Translations under genes and position numbers: made by a program
The notes under the pieces: model-generated
The model's database searches: none
What the model was told of the DNA's origin: nothing
Seen by the model: only the letters and a program-made list of their open reading frames with translations
From: Sphingomonas abaci
GTDB lineage: Bacteria > Pseudomonadota > Alphaproteobacteria > Sphingomonadales > Sphingomonadaceae
Direction: 5' to 3'
Assembly (NCBI RefSeq): GCF_014199625.1
Contig: NZ_JACHNY010000003.1
Span: forward strand, 427,041 to 491,040
Length of the DNA: 64,000 nt
Shown: piece after piece, positions 46,957 to 53,987 of the stretch
Layout: each line of letters opens with the position of its first letter
Numbering within the stretch: the stretch's first letter is position 1

Positions 46957-47817
46957 TTGTACAGAGTCCTGGTCGCCGAAAGCGAAACCCCCGAAGACCG
47001 TGCGGCGCGCCGCGAACGCGCGGGGCGCAGTTCCGGCGAAAGCTACATCGCCACGCTCGAACAGATGGAGCCGGATATCGTCGCCGACCGGATCGCGCCC
47101 GCCGACGACGGCTCGCCCGTCTACCCGCCGGATCGCATCGCGGAATATGACGGCGTGTTCCTGACCGGCTCGCCGCTCCATGTCTATGAGGACAGCCCGC
47201 CGGTGCGGCGGCAGATCGCGTTCATGCGCGCGGTGTTCGCTTCGGGTGTGCCGGCCTTCGGCTCGTGCGCGGGCCTGCAGGTCGCGGTTGCGGCGGCCGG
47301 GGGCCAGGTGCGGGCGATCCCGGAGCGACTGGAGGCCGGCATCGCGCGCCGCATCGCGCCGACCGCGGCGGGGCGCGGCCATCCGCTGCTTGCCGGCCGC
47401 CCCGCCAGCTGGGACGCGCCCGCCATCCATGGCGACGAGGTGGAGAGCCTGCCCCAGGGCGGGCTGCTGCTCGCCGGCAATGGCGTCAGCGCGGTGCAGG
47501 CGGCCGAGATCCGGCACGACGGCGGCATCTTCTGGGGCGTGCAATATCATCCCGAACTGTCGCCCGAGGAAATCGCCAGCGCGTTGCGGCGTCAGGCGGG
47601 CGATCTGGTCGAACAAGGGCTGGCGACCGACAAGGCGGCGGTGGCGCGGCAGGCGGACCTGCTTGCGGCCTTGCAGGACGATCCCGATTCGCCGGCGCTG
47701 CGTTGGGAATTGGGCGTCGATGCCGAATTCGCCGACATCGCCTGTCGGCGGCGCGAGCTGCGCAACTTCCTCGACACCCTGGTCGCGGCGCGCCACGCGC
47801 AGCGGACGGGAGCGTGA
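46957..47817 (+). CDS. type 1 glutamine amidotransferase-like protein
   Basis: A 286-residue protein with a class I amidotransferase domain: oxyanion GSPLHVYED, nucleophile C104 in GSCAGLQ, and the His-Glu pair in GVQYHPELSPEE. A C-terminal helical extension of about 70 residues is specific to this subgroup. No ATG fits; TTG at 46957 (giving MYRVLVAESETPE) is preferred on family length, while TTG at 46921 would add 12 residues. It may hydrolyse gamma-glutamyl compounds like PuuD-related enzymes or be a GMP-synthase-like domain; no synthetase partner is adjacent. Confidence 0.82.
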   Translation: MYRVLVAESETPEDRAARRERAGRSSGESYIATLEQMEPDIVADRIAPADDGSPVYPPDRIAEYDGVFLTGSPLHVYEDSPPVRRQIAFMRAVFASGVPAFGSCAGLQVAVAAAGGQVRAIPERLEAGIARRIAPTAAGRGHPLLAGRPASWDAPAIHGDEVESLPQGGLLLAGNGVSAVQAAEIRHDGGIFWGVQYHPELSPEEIASALRRQAGDLVEQGLATDKAAVARQADLLAALQDDPDSPALRWELGVDAEFADIACRRRELRNFLDTLVAARHAQRTGA

Positions 47818-48115
47818 GGGCATAAGACGATTTGCGGCGGGCGCGCGACGCGGAGCAGGCTGGCCGATGGCGTTCGCTGCCAGGAAACCCTGCGGCCCAC
47901 CCCATCGCCTCGCAGAGGAGGGATGATGGAAAAGTCGATCGTCGCCAGCGTCAGCTGTCGCCCGGCCGATCTTTCGCGGCAGGACCCTGTTGTTCTTCAC
48001 TGCCCGCTCGATGAGTACCCCGCGCCCGAAACTCTGGTTCTTTTATACGACTTACCCTTCTGGCGCGTCGTCATTTTGTGTACGATCGGCGAAGAACAGG
48101 TGGGCGAGAGGGGCC

Positions 48116-48880
48116 ATGGCATCACTGACGACCGATCTTCCGTTGCTGGACCGTGCGCCGCTCGGCCGGAACCTGACCTATGGGATGCTCGACAATCTCG
48201 GCCGCGCGATCGTGACCGGCCATTACGATCAGCGTCCCTTCCCGACCGAGGCCGAACTGGCGCGCCAGCATGGCGTCAGCCGGTCGGTGACGCGGGAGGC
48301 GGTGAAGATGCTGACCGCCAAGGGGCTGCTCAGCGCCCGGCCGCGCCAGGGCACGGTGATTCAGCCCTCGGGCAACTGGAACCTGTTCGACACCGATGTG
48401 CTGCGCTGGCTGCTTGAGCGTAAGTTCTCGATCGAGCTGTTGGTCCATTTCAACCAGTTGCGCGTCGCGATCGAACCGGAGGCGGCGGCGCTGGCGGCGG
48501 GGTTCGCCGGACCCGGCGATCATCGCGACATCGCCGCCGGGCTGGAGCGGATGCGCGCGGCGGAGGCAGGGGAGGATGATCCGCTCGACGCCGACATCGC
48601 CTTCCACGTCGCGATCCTGCGCGCGTCCAAGAATCCCTTCTATGCGCAGTTCCGCGACGTGGTCGCGACGGCGCTGCGCACCTCGATCCGCTTCACCAAC
48701 CGGATCAAGGGCCGCACCGCCAATATCGCCGACCATCAGGCGGTGGCGGAGGCGATTGCGGCAGGCGATGGGGTGGCGGCACGGGCGGCGATGCGCCGCT
48801 TGATCCAGGACGTGCTGACGCTGATCGACGGCGGGCCCGATGCGCCGGTCGCAGGGCAGGGGGCACCGGGCGGCGACTGA
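48116..48880 (+). CDS. GntR-family regulator, FadR/FCD subgroup
   Basis: A 254-residue regulator. The winged helix (about 20-90) has AIVTGHYDQRPFPTEAELARQHGVSRSVTREAVKMLTAKGLL, and the all-helical FCD domain (about 105-235) has the metal-binding pattern D...H...H (DADIAFHVAI, ADHQAVAEAI). GAGAGGGG precedes the ATG. The convergent neighbour is galM, and the subgroup often controls hexonate or sugar-acid genes (DgoR-like), but no target is proven. The ~300 nt upstream are AT-richer (TTTTATACGACTT) and should hold its promoter. Confidence 0.9.
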   Translation: MASLTTDLPLLDRAPLGRNLTYGMLDNLGRAIVTGHYDQRPFPTEAELARQHGVSRSVTREAVKMLTAKGLLSARPRQGTVIQPSGNWNLFDTDVLRWLLERKFSIELLVHFNQLRVAIEPEAAALAAGFAGPGDHRDIAAGLERMRAAEAGEDDPLDADIAFHVAILRASKNPFYAQFRDVVATALRTSIRFTNRIKGRTANIADHQAVAEAIAAGDGVAARAAMRRLIQDVLTLIDGGPDAPVAGQGAPGGD

Positions 48881-48899
48881 CCGCCCGGCACCCCCCCCG

Positions 48900-48913
48900 C
48901 CGCCCCGGGGCGG
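48900..48913. terminator. short palindrome between convergent genes
   Basis: CCGCCCCGGGGCGG, a perfect 14-bp palindrome between the ends of the GntR gene and galM. No T tract. A weak candidate for termination. Confidence 0.3.
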
Positions 48914-48914
48914 A

Positions 48915-50048
48915 TCAGCCGCCGGTGGTCAGGCGATAGGTCATGATGTTGCGATAGGTCTGGCCCGGGGCGAGGCGCGCCGACCCGAAATCGGGGTGGT
49001 TCGGCGTATCGGGAAAGATCTGCGGCTCGAACACCACCGCGTCGCCCTGGCGATAGAGGTTGCCGGACTTGCCCGCGATCGTGCCTGTCAGGAAATTGCC
49101 CGAGTAGAATTGCACGCCCGGCTGGTTCGACCACAATTCGAAGCCGCGGCCCGACACGGGATCGCTGACCCGCGCCATCAGATGCTGGTCCGGGGTGACG
49201 CTGCGGCCCACCACCCAATTATGGTCGTAACCCTTGCCGAACACGATCTGTTCGCTGCGCGCGTCACGGACCCGGTCGGCCACCGGATGCGGCGTGTGGA
49301 AGTCGAACGGCGTGCCCGCCACCGGCTGGAAGGTGCCGGTCGGGATCGCGGTCTTGTCGGTCGGCAGGAAGGTGTCGGCCGGGATGGTCAGCACATGGCC
49401 CATCGCGCCGGCCGGCGATCCCTCGCCGGCCAGGTTCCAATAGGCATGGTTGGTGATGTTGACGATCGTCGGCTTGTCCGTGGTGGCGCGGTATTCAATC
49501 GTCAGGTTGTTCTGCTCGTCGAGCGAATAGGTGGCGTCGACGGTCAGCGTGCCGGGATAGCCCATTTCGCCGTCGCGGCTGACGTGGCGCATCGTCACCG
49601 AGGCGGTCGGGCCGCTCTTGACGGAGGTGACCGTCCAGACCGCCTTGTCGAAGCCCTGCGGGCCGCCATGCAGCGTGTTGGGGCCGTCGTTCAGCGGCGC
49701 GCTATAGCTCTTGCCGTCCAGCGTGTAGCGGCCGGCCGCGATGCGGTTGGCGAAGCGGCCGACGGTGGCGCCGAAGAAGTTCGGGTTGGCGATATATTCG
49801 GCCACCGTATTGTGGCCGAGCTGGACGTCGGCGACCCGGCCCTGGCGATCGGGCATCAACAGCGACTGGAGCGCCGCGCCGTAGGCGATGACCCGCGCAC
49901 TGACGCCTTTGGCGTTGGTCAGCGTCACCGCCGGCACGTCGCGCCCGTCGGGCATCGCGCCGAAGCTCGACCGCTTGGCGTCGGCGGCATAGGCGGCGGG
50001 GGCGGTCATCATCGCGGCGGCACATGCGGCAAGGGCCAATCTCTTCAT
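48915..50048 (-). CDS. galM: periplasmic aldose 1-epimerase (mutarotase)
   Basis: Interconverts alpha and beta anomers of sugars. The 377-residue protein has a signal peptide (MKRLALAACAAAMMTAPAAYA), so it acts in the periplasm. Key motifs are RFANRIAAGRY, LHGGPQGFDKAVW, the catalytic His in NHAYWNLAG and the catalytic Glu in AVVFEPQIFPDTPNH. AGGAGAGAG sits directly before the ATG at 50048. Export is common among mutarotases of sugar-degrading sphingomonads and suggests processing of sugars before uptake. Confidence 0.94.
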   Translation of the reverse strand: MKRLALAACAAAMMTAPAAYAADAKRSSFGAMPDGRDVPAVTLTNAKGVSARVIAYGAALQSLLMPDRQGRVADVQLGHNTVAEYIANPNFFGATVGRFANRIAAGRYTLDGKSYSAPLNDGPNTLHGGPQGFDKAVWTVTSVKSGPTASVTMRHVSRDGEMGYPGTLTVDATYSLDEQNNLTIEYRATTDKPTIVNITNHAYWNLAGEGSPAGAMGHVLTIPADTFLPTDKTAIPTGTFQPVAGTPFDFHTPHPVADRVRDARSEQIVFGKGYDHNWVVGRSVTPDQHLMARVSDPVSGRGFELWSNQPGVQFYSGNFLTGTIAGKSGNLYRQGDAVVFEPQIFPDTPNHPDFGSARLAPGQTYRNIMTYRLTTGG

Positions 50049-50218
50049 CTCTCTCTCCTGCGGACACGCTCGCCTGCGGAGCGCCGGTCTCCGGCGATCC
50101 ATATCGGGTGGCAGGGCGCTGGCCAAGCTATTGGTTGGACAAATAGCGTCGTCGACGGACAAAGCCGCCGATCCGAGCGGACCGGCGGCGCGCATCCTGC
50201 TGGAGACGGGCGGAAGGA

Positions 50219-50803
50219 TCAGGCGAAGGCGACCCGGACCCGCGGCTGCGCCGCGCGACGCTGGCGCCGCATCGCCACCGCGATCGCGCCGAAGCCGGTC
50301 AGCATCAGGACCCAGGTGCCAGCCTCTGGCACCGCCGAAATGCCCTGGAACATTATCGTCACCATGCGCGTGCCCTTAACCGCGGCGGCGGGCGCGAAAT
50401 AGGTCAGTGTGTCGCCGACCACCGACAGCGAGCCGCCGAACGTGTCGTAGGAGATGACGGCATGGTCGAAGAAGCCAGCAGTGTCGGCGGTGAAGGTCAT
50501 CACGAAGCTCGACGCGCCCAGCAGCGACACGTCCGTGATGGTGAGCGCGTTGTTGAAGAAGGTGGCGGTGTTGGTGTTCGCCGCATCCGCGAAGCCGAAC
50601 GCATTGCCATAGCGCGCCTCGACCGAACTGCCTGTCGCATTGGCATAGCCGCTGGGCACATAGCCCCGGCTATTGTCGAAGTAATTGTTGCTGTTCGCGC
50701 CGAAGCGGATCGCGCCGGTGACGTTGGTGGCGGCGTTGGCGGGTGCGGCAGCAACGGCGGCGGTCAGGGCGGCGGCGGCCAAGAAGTTGCGGATCGTCGT
50801 CAT
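50219..50803 (-). CDS. PEP-CTERM-like secreted protein (variant motif)
   Basis: A 194-residue protein with a signal peptide ending ANAA and a C-terminal sorting module: VPEAGTWVLMLTGFGAIAVA, then a basic RRQRR-type end. The canonical PEP reads PEA here, a variation tolerated in sphingomonad PEP-CTERM proteins. The 140-residue mature part is Asn, Thr and Gly-rich and beta-strand-like, without a recognised domain. Exosortase would cleave near the motif and release or anchor it at the surface. An 11-bp inverted repeat stands 32 nt upstream of the ATG. Confidence 0.85.
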   Translation of the reverse strand: MTTIRNFLAAAALTAAVAAAPANAATNVTGAIRFGANSNNYFDNSRGYVPSGYANATGSSVEARYGNAFGFADAANTNTATFFNNALTITDVSLLGASSFVMTFTADTAGFFDHAVISYDTFGGSLSVVGDTLTYFAPAAAVKGTRMVTIMFQGISAVPEAGTWVLMLTGFGAIAVAMRRQRRAAQPRVRVAFA

Positions 50804-51194
50804 GATGGAGGTCCCCGTGGGCGCAGTGCTGCGCTGTTGAAGCGTAATTGCGCGTGTTGCGGCGACGCTTCAACAATCGCCTAGCGTTAACGGAGTGCCG
50901 GGCTGGAACGATGGTTGGTTAACGTGCGCAGCTTTGGAAACGGAGAAGGCGGTAACGTTTATTACCGGTCGTCAATCATGATCTTCAGCCATGGAGTCGG
51001 AGGCGTGACTGGAGGGCGACTTTGTCGACCTGACGTCGCCATCACAGCAACGGGCGGGATGGTTATGAGGGGGGGGCACAGGTCTGCGTCCGCCGGAGCA
51101 TGCATCGGCGCGATCGCCAAGGTCCGGCGAACTCCGGACCCTGAGGCGCGTTTGTCGCGTTCCGCCACATTCCAACTGTTTGGCCGGAGCCGTG
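50804..51194. other. divergent intergenic region upstream of PEP-CTERM and uvsE genes
   Basis: A 391-nt gap without a credible gene. It holds the 11-bp inverted repeat (50835-50875), a smaller hairpin GGTAA/TTACC at 50951-50966, and several AACG/CGTT words that do not form a correctly spaced EcfG promoter. The promoters of both divergent genes must lie here. Confidence 0.5.
50835..50875. promoter_or_regulatory. long inverted repeat upstream of PEP-CTERM gene
   Basis: TGTTGAAGCGT (50835-50845) and ACGCTTCAACA (50865-50875) are perfect 11-bp arms with a 19-nt spacer. They lie 32-72 nt upstream of the PEP-CTERM start, where a regulator would act. It is a candidate operator for an unidentified regulator. 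Confidence 0.6.
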
Positions 51195-52343
51195 ATGACC
51201 GACCCCAACCGCCCCTTGCGCCTCGGCTTCCCGGTCAAGGTGATGGGCCGCCCCGATCTGAAGACGCAGGACACGCGGCGCTGGCAGAAGAACCCGCATC
51301 TGAAATGCTCGCTCGAACTGCTCGACCCGGTGCTCGACTATCTCGCGGCGGAGCGGCTCGACATGTACCGGCTGTCGTCGGACATCGCACCCTATGCCAC
51401 CCACCCGGACATGCCGCAGTTTCATGACATGGTGGCGGAAAGCGATGCGGAACTGCGCGCCTTCGGCGCCAAGGCGCGGGCGCTCGACATTCGCCTGTCC
51501 TTCCACCCGTCGCAATATATCCTGCTCAACGCCCCCGATGCCGGGCTGACGACGCGCAGCATCCGCGATCTCGCCAGCCAGTCGGAGATGCTCGACCGGA
51601 TGGGGCTGGATGCGGAGGCGGTGGTCGTGACCCATGTCGGCGGGGTCTATGACGACCGCGAGGCGAGCCGCGCCCGCTGGATCAAGGGCTGGGAGCAATG
51701 CCCCGACCATGTTCGGGCCCGGCTGGTGCTGGAGAATGACGATCTGCGCTTCTCCGCCGCCGACGTGCTGTGGATCCATGAGCGAACGGGGGTGCGCTGC
51801 ATCTTCGACTATCAGCATTTCTGGTGCCTGAACCCCGAGCGACTCGCCTTGCGCGACACGCTGGCGCGCTTCCTGGCGAGTTGGCCGGCAGGGGTGCGGC
51901 CGAAGATCCATTTCTCCTCCCCCCGCACCGAAATGCGCGAGGTGAAGCAGGCGATCTCCCCCAAGGAGCGCGAGGCCGCCAAGGCGGGCAAGAAGATCGG
52001 CGGCAAGGCGCTGCTCAAGGCGCCGGTCAAGCCCAATGCCCGTGTCCGCACGGTGCTGCGCCCCCCGGTGTGGACGGGGCATGCCGACTTCACCAACCCG
52101 TTCGAATTCGCCACCTTCATGCGGACGGCCGAGGGGCTGGATTTCGACGTGATGCTGGAGGGCAAGGCCAAGGACCTAAGCCTGTTGCGCCTGCGCGGCG
52201 ACCTGGTGCGCTATGCGCCCGATGTAGCGGTGCGGTTCGGTCTGTCGGCGGACGATGCGGCGGCGCTGGCCGAGGACGAGGCGCTGGTCGAAGAAAATGC
52301 CGATGTCGAGCAGGACGCCGATGTGGATGAGGGGGTGGGCTGA
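51195..52343 (+). CDS. uvsE: UV DNA damage endonuclease UvsE
   Basis: Cuts 5' of UV photoproducts and starts an alternative excision repair. The 382-residue protein has the UvdE TIM barrel with metal ligands spread over RLSFHPSQYILLN, VTHVGGVYDD, LVLENDD, FDYQHF, KIHFSSPRTEM and FDVMLEGKAKD. After the barrel a Glu/Asp-rich tail (EDEALVEENADVEQDADVDEG) follows. The ATG at 51195 fits the family start (PLRLGFPVKVMG). It stands in front of the TetR gene at 47 nt but is probably not co-transcribed, because tetR has its own promoter. Confidence 0.94.
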   Translation: MTDPNRPLRLGFPVKVMGRPDLKTQDTRRWQKNPHLKCSLELLDPVLDYLAAERLDMYRLSSDIAPYATHPDMPQFHDMVAESDAELRAFGAKARALDIRLSFHPSQYILLNAPDAGLTTRSIRDLASQSEMLDRMGLDAEAVVVTHVGGVYDDREASRARWIKGWEQCPDHVRARLVLENDDLRFSAADVLWIHERTGVRCIFDYQHFWCLNPERLALRDTLARFLASWPAGVRPKIHFSSPRTEMREVKQAISPKEREAAKAGKKIGGKALLKAPVKPNARVRTVLRPPVWTGHADFTNPFEFATFMRTAEGLDFDVMLEGKAKDLSLLRLRGDLVRYAPDVAVRFGLSADDAAALAEDEALVEENADVEQDADVDEGVG

Positions 52344-52353
52344 TCCCGCCACC

Positions 52354-52392
52354 TTGCTTTGGGGGCGCAAAGTTTTATATACCGGTCGTTAT
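52354..52392 (+). promoter_or_regulatory. tetR promoter with TetR operator site S1
   Basis: TTGCTT (52354-52359), 16 bases, TATATA (52376-52381). The operator ATACCGGTCGTTAT (52379-52392) overlaps the -10 and runs into the ATG at 52391. The expected transcript start is at the ATG, so tetR is probably translated from a leaderless mRNA and represses itself. Confidence 0.7.
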
Positions 52393-53002
52393 GGAAAAAG
52401 CCGTCTGCACCGCGCCTAAGGGCCGGCCGCGCGAGTTCTGCACGGAACAGGCGCTGGCCGCAGCGCTTCGCGTCTTCTGGAGCAAGGGCTATGAAGGCGC
52501 CTCGCTCACCGAGCTGACCGAGGCGATGGGCATCACCAAGCCCAGCCTCTACGCCGCGTTCGGCAATAAGGAAGCTTTGTTCCACAAGGCCTTGGACCTC
52601 TATGAGGCGGAGAAGCTCGACTATATGCGCACCGCGCTGGACCAGCCCAGCGCGCGCGGCGTGGTCGAGCATCTGCTGCGCGGCGCGGTCGAGATGCAGA
52701 CCAGCCAGTGCGATCCCAAGGGCTGTATGGGCGTGATCCACATGACCGCCTGCGGCAGCGAGGCCGAGTCGATCAAGACCGATGTCATCGCCCGGCGCGC
52801 ATCGTCGCAGGCGGCGCTGGTCGAGCGGCTGGAGCGGGCCAAGCGCGAGGGCGACCTGACCCCGGACGCCGATATCGATGGCCTGGTCCAGTATCTCTAT
52901 GCCGTGTTGCAGGGCATGGCGGTGCAGGCCGGGTCTGGCGCGACCCGGGCCGAACTGGATCGGGTGATCGCGATCAGCCTGCAATGCTGGCCGAGCAAGT
53001 GA
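52391..53002 (+). CDS. TetR/AcrR-family regulator (autoregulated)
   Basis: A 203-residue regulator. The helix-turn-helix (about 12-60) is EQALAAALRVFWSKGYEGASLTELTEAMGITKPSLYAAFGNKEALF, typical of the YafC-like subgroup that often controls a neighbouring reductase. The ligand domain has three cysteines in TSQCDPKGCMGVIHMTACGSEAES, which might sense thiol-reactive compounds. The ATG is embedded in operator S1. Three more sites of the same consensus lie just downstream of its stop. Confidence 0.92.
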   Translation: MEKAVCTAPKGRPREFCTEQALAAALRVFWSKGYEGASLTELTEAMGITKPSLYAAFGNKEALFHKALDLYEAEKLDYMRTALDQPSARGVVEHLLRGAVEMQTSQCDPKGCMGVIHMTACGSEAESIKTDVIARRASSQAALVERLERAKREGDLTPDADIDGLVQYLYAVLQGMAVQAGSGATRAELDRVIAISLQCWPSK

Positions 53003-53023
53003 TGGCGAACGCAGCGATTCGTC

Positions 53024-53099
53024 ATACCGAACGCTAAAATACCGTTCGGTACACAAAGTCGTTGACGCCCGTGATTCGATCTTCTATACCATGCGGTAT
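53024..53099 (+). promoter_or_regulatory. second TetR-controlled promoter with operator sites S2-S4
   Basis: ATACCGAACGCTAA (S2, 53024-53037), ATACCGTTCGGTAC (S3, 53039-53052) and ATACCATGCGGTAT (S4, 53086-53099) share ATACCG-NN-CGGTAT with S1. A promoter TTGACG (53062-53067), 17 bases, TATACC (53085-53090) is framed by S3 and S4, S4 covering the -10. Transcription should run to the right toward 53320. Confidence 0.75.
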
Positions 53100-53145
53100 G
53101 GAAGGTGCTCCCGAACAAACGGGACGACGCACCGACCGCAAGTGA
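53098..53145 (+). other. 15-codon open frame at the second TetR promoter
   Basis: ATGGAA follows operator S4 in exactly the same register as ATGGAA follows S1 at tetR. It encodes 15 residues (MEGAPEQTGRRTDRK) and stops. It could be a leader peptide, a leaderless remnant of a lost gene, or chance. Nothing else is seen in the 317-nt gap 53003-53319. Confidence 0.3.
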
Positions 53146-53319
53146 GCGTGTCGACCGCCGTCTGGCGATCGGCTTCTCCAGAATGATCATGGCAGGTGAT
53201 GGTGCGCGCGCCGCTGGCGTCGCGGGCCTACCCTTGCCGCCGCGTACCGAATGACAGCCATGGCCCGGCGCCAGGGGTGAAGGCCCCGTCATGTCCAGGC
53301 CCGAACCAGGGAGACGAAC

Positions 53320-53724
53320 ATGGCCTATCTCGCTTTTTCCGAAGTCGGCGCCGCTGGTCTCGGCGAACCCGTCGCCGCGATCCCGACCGCGCCGCGCGCC
53401 GCGGCCGCCAGCCTCAGCGCGCTCGAATGGTCGGTGGTGGCGCTGGCGCGGGGCGACCGCATGTCGTCGCTGCGCACGCCCGGCCGCATCTCGATGGCGA
53501 TGGGCGCGCTGTTCGGCGAGCGACCCAACCCGCGTCTCGCCGATCCGCGTCTGGAGGCGCTGCGCCGGATCGCCGTGCTAAGCTGGCATCATGGCTATAC
53601 CGTGCCGTCGCATGCGGTGCGGGACTTCGTGGCGGCGGGTTTCACGCCGGCGCAGTATGAACTGATCGTCGACAGCATCGGTGTCACCCGCCGCGAGCCG
53701 CAGCAGGAGCGGCTGCGCGCATGA
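53320..53724 (+). CDS. conserved hypothetical protein, 134 aa
   Basis: GGGAGACGAAC precedes the ATG. The protein has a 30-residue flexible Ala/Pro start, then a compact helical region (LSALEWSVVALARGDRMSSLRTPGRISMAMGALFGERPNPRLADPRLEALRRIAVLSWHHGY) and a second helical part (FVAAGFTPAQYELIVDSI). It has no signal peptide or membrane segment. I recall similar proteins only from sphingomonads and know no function. It is the first full gene downstream of the TetR-controlled promoter, so it is the prime target of that regulator. Confidence 0.8.
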   Translation: MAYLAFSEVGAAGLGEPVAAIPTAPRAAAASLSALEWSVVALARGDRMSSLRTPGRISMAMGALFGERPNPRLADPRLEALRRIAVLSWHHGYTVPSHAVRDFVAAGFTPAQYELIVDSIGVTRREPQQERLRA

Positions 53725-53846
53725 TCCCGCTCGCGCTGCTCGACTGGTTGCGGCATCAGGCGATGCCGGCCGCCAAGGCCAAGGCGCCGCCTGCCGCCCG
53801 GCGTCAGTCCTTCTGCTCGCCCTGCGGGCCCGCATTGTTGCCATAA
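53721..53846 (+). CDS. doubtful 41-aa open frame linked by ATGA overlap
   Basis: The ATG overlaps the stop of the preceding hypothetical gene. The product (MIPLALLDWLRHQAMPAAKAKAPPAARRQS...) has no known features, and its last 43 nt run antisense to the better supported small acidic gene. The overlap is the only argument for it. Confidence 0.25.
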   Translation: MIPLALLDWLRHQAMPAAKAKAPPAARRQSFCSPCGPALLP

Positions 53847-53929
53847 CCTGCACCTGATTCTTCCTCGGGCGCTTCGACCGGCTGGTCCTGGTCCTTCTCG
53901 TGATCGGCCTTCGGCTGTTCGTCGGTCAT
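53804..53929 (-). CDS. small acidic protein, 41 aa
   Basis: A very short gene with an excellent ribosome binding site (AAAGGAG, eight bases before the ATG at 53929). The product is rich in Glu, Asp, Gln and Gly, starts MTDEQPKADHEKDQDQPVEA and ends GYGNNAGPQGEQKD. It has no hydrophobic stretch, so it is soluble and probably disordered. A near-EcfG promoter (53960-53984) lies 31 nt upstream. Stress-linked disordered peptides of this kind occur in alphaproteobacteria; the function is unknown. Confidence 0.7.
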   Translation of the reverse strand: MTDEQPKADHEKDQDQPVEAPEEESGAGYGNNAGPQGEQKD

Positions 53930-53959
53930 GATCCGCTCCTTTGGCTGGGATGAGCGGTC

Positions 53960-53984
53960 AACGCGTGGTGGCCGCGCACGCTCC
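53960..53984 (-). promoter_or_regulatory. possible EcfG-type promoter of the 41-aa gene (one mismatch)
   Basis: On the minus strand GGAGC, 16 bases, CGTT, ending 31 nt before the ATG at 53929. The spacing and -10 match the EcfG consensus; the -35 has one changed base, identical to the site at 16164-16188. Confidence 0.4.
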
Positions 53985-53987
53985 CGA

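Noticed and set aside
50929..50962. GGAAA...CGTT as an EcfG promoter for uvsE
   Set aside because: The spacer is 15 nt, the -35 has a mismatch and the site is more than 230 nt from the gene.
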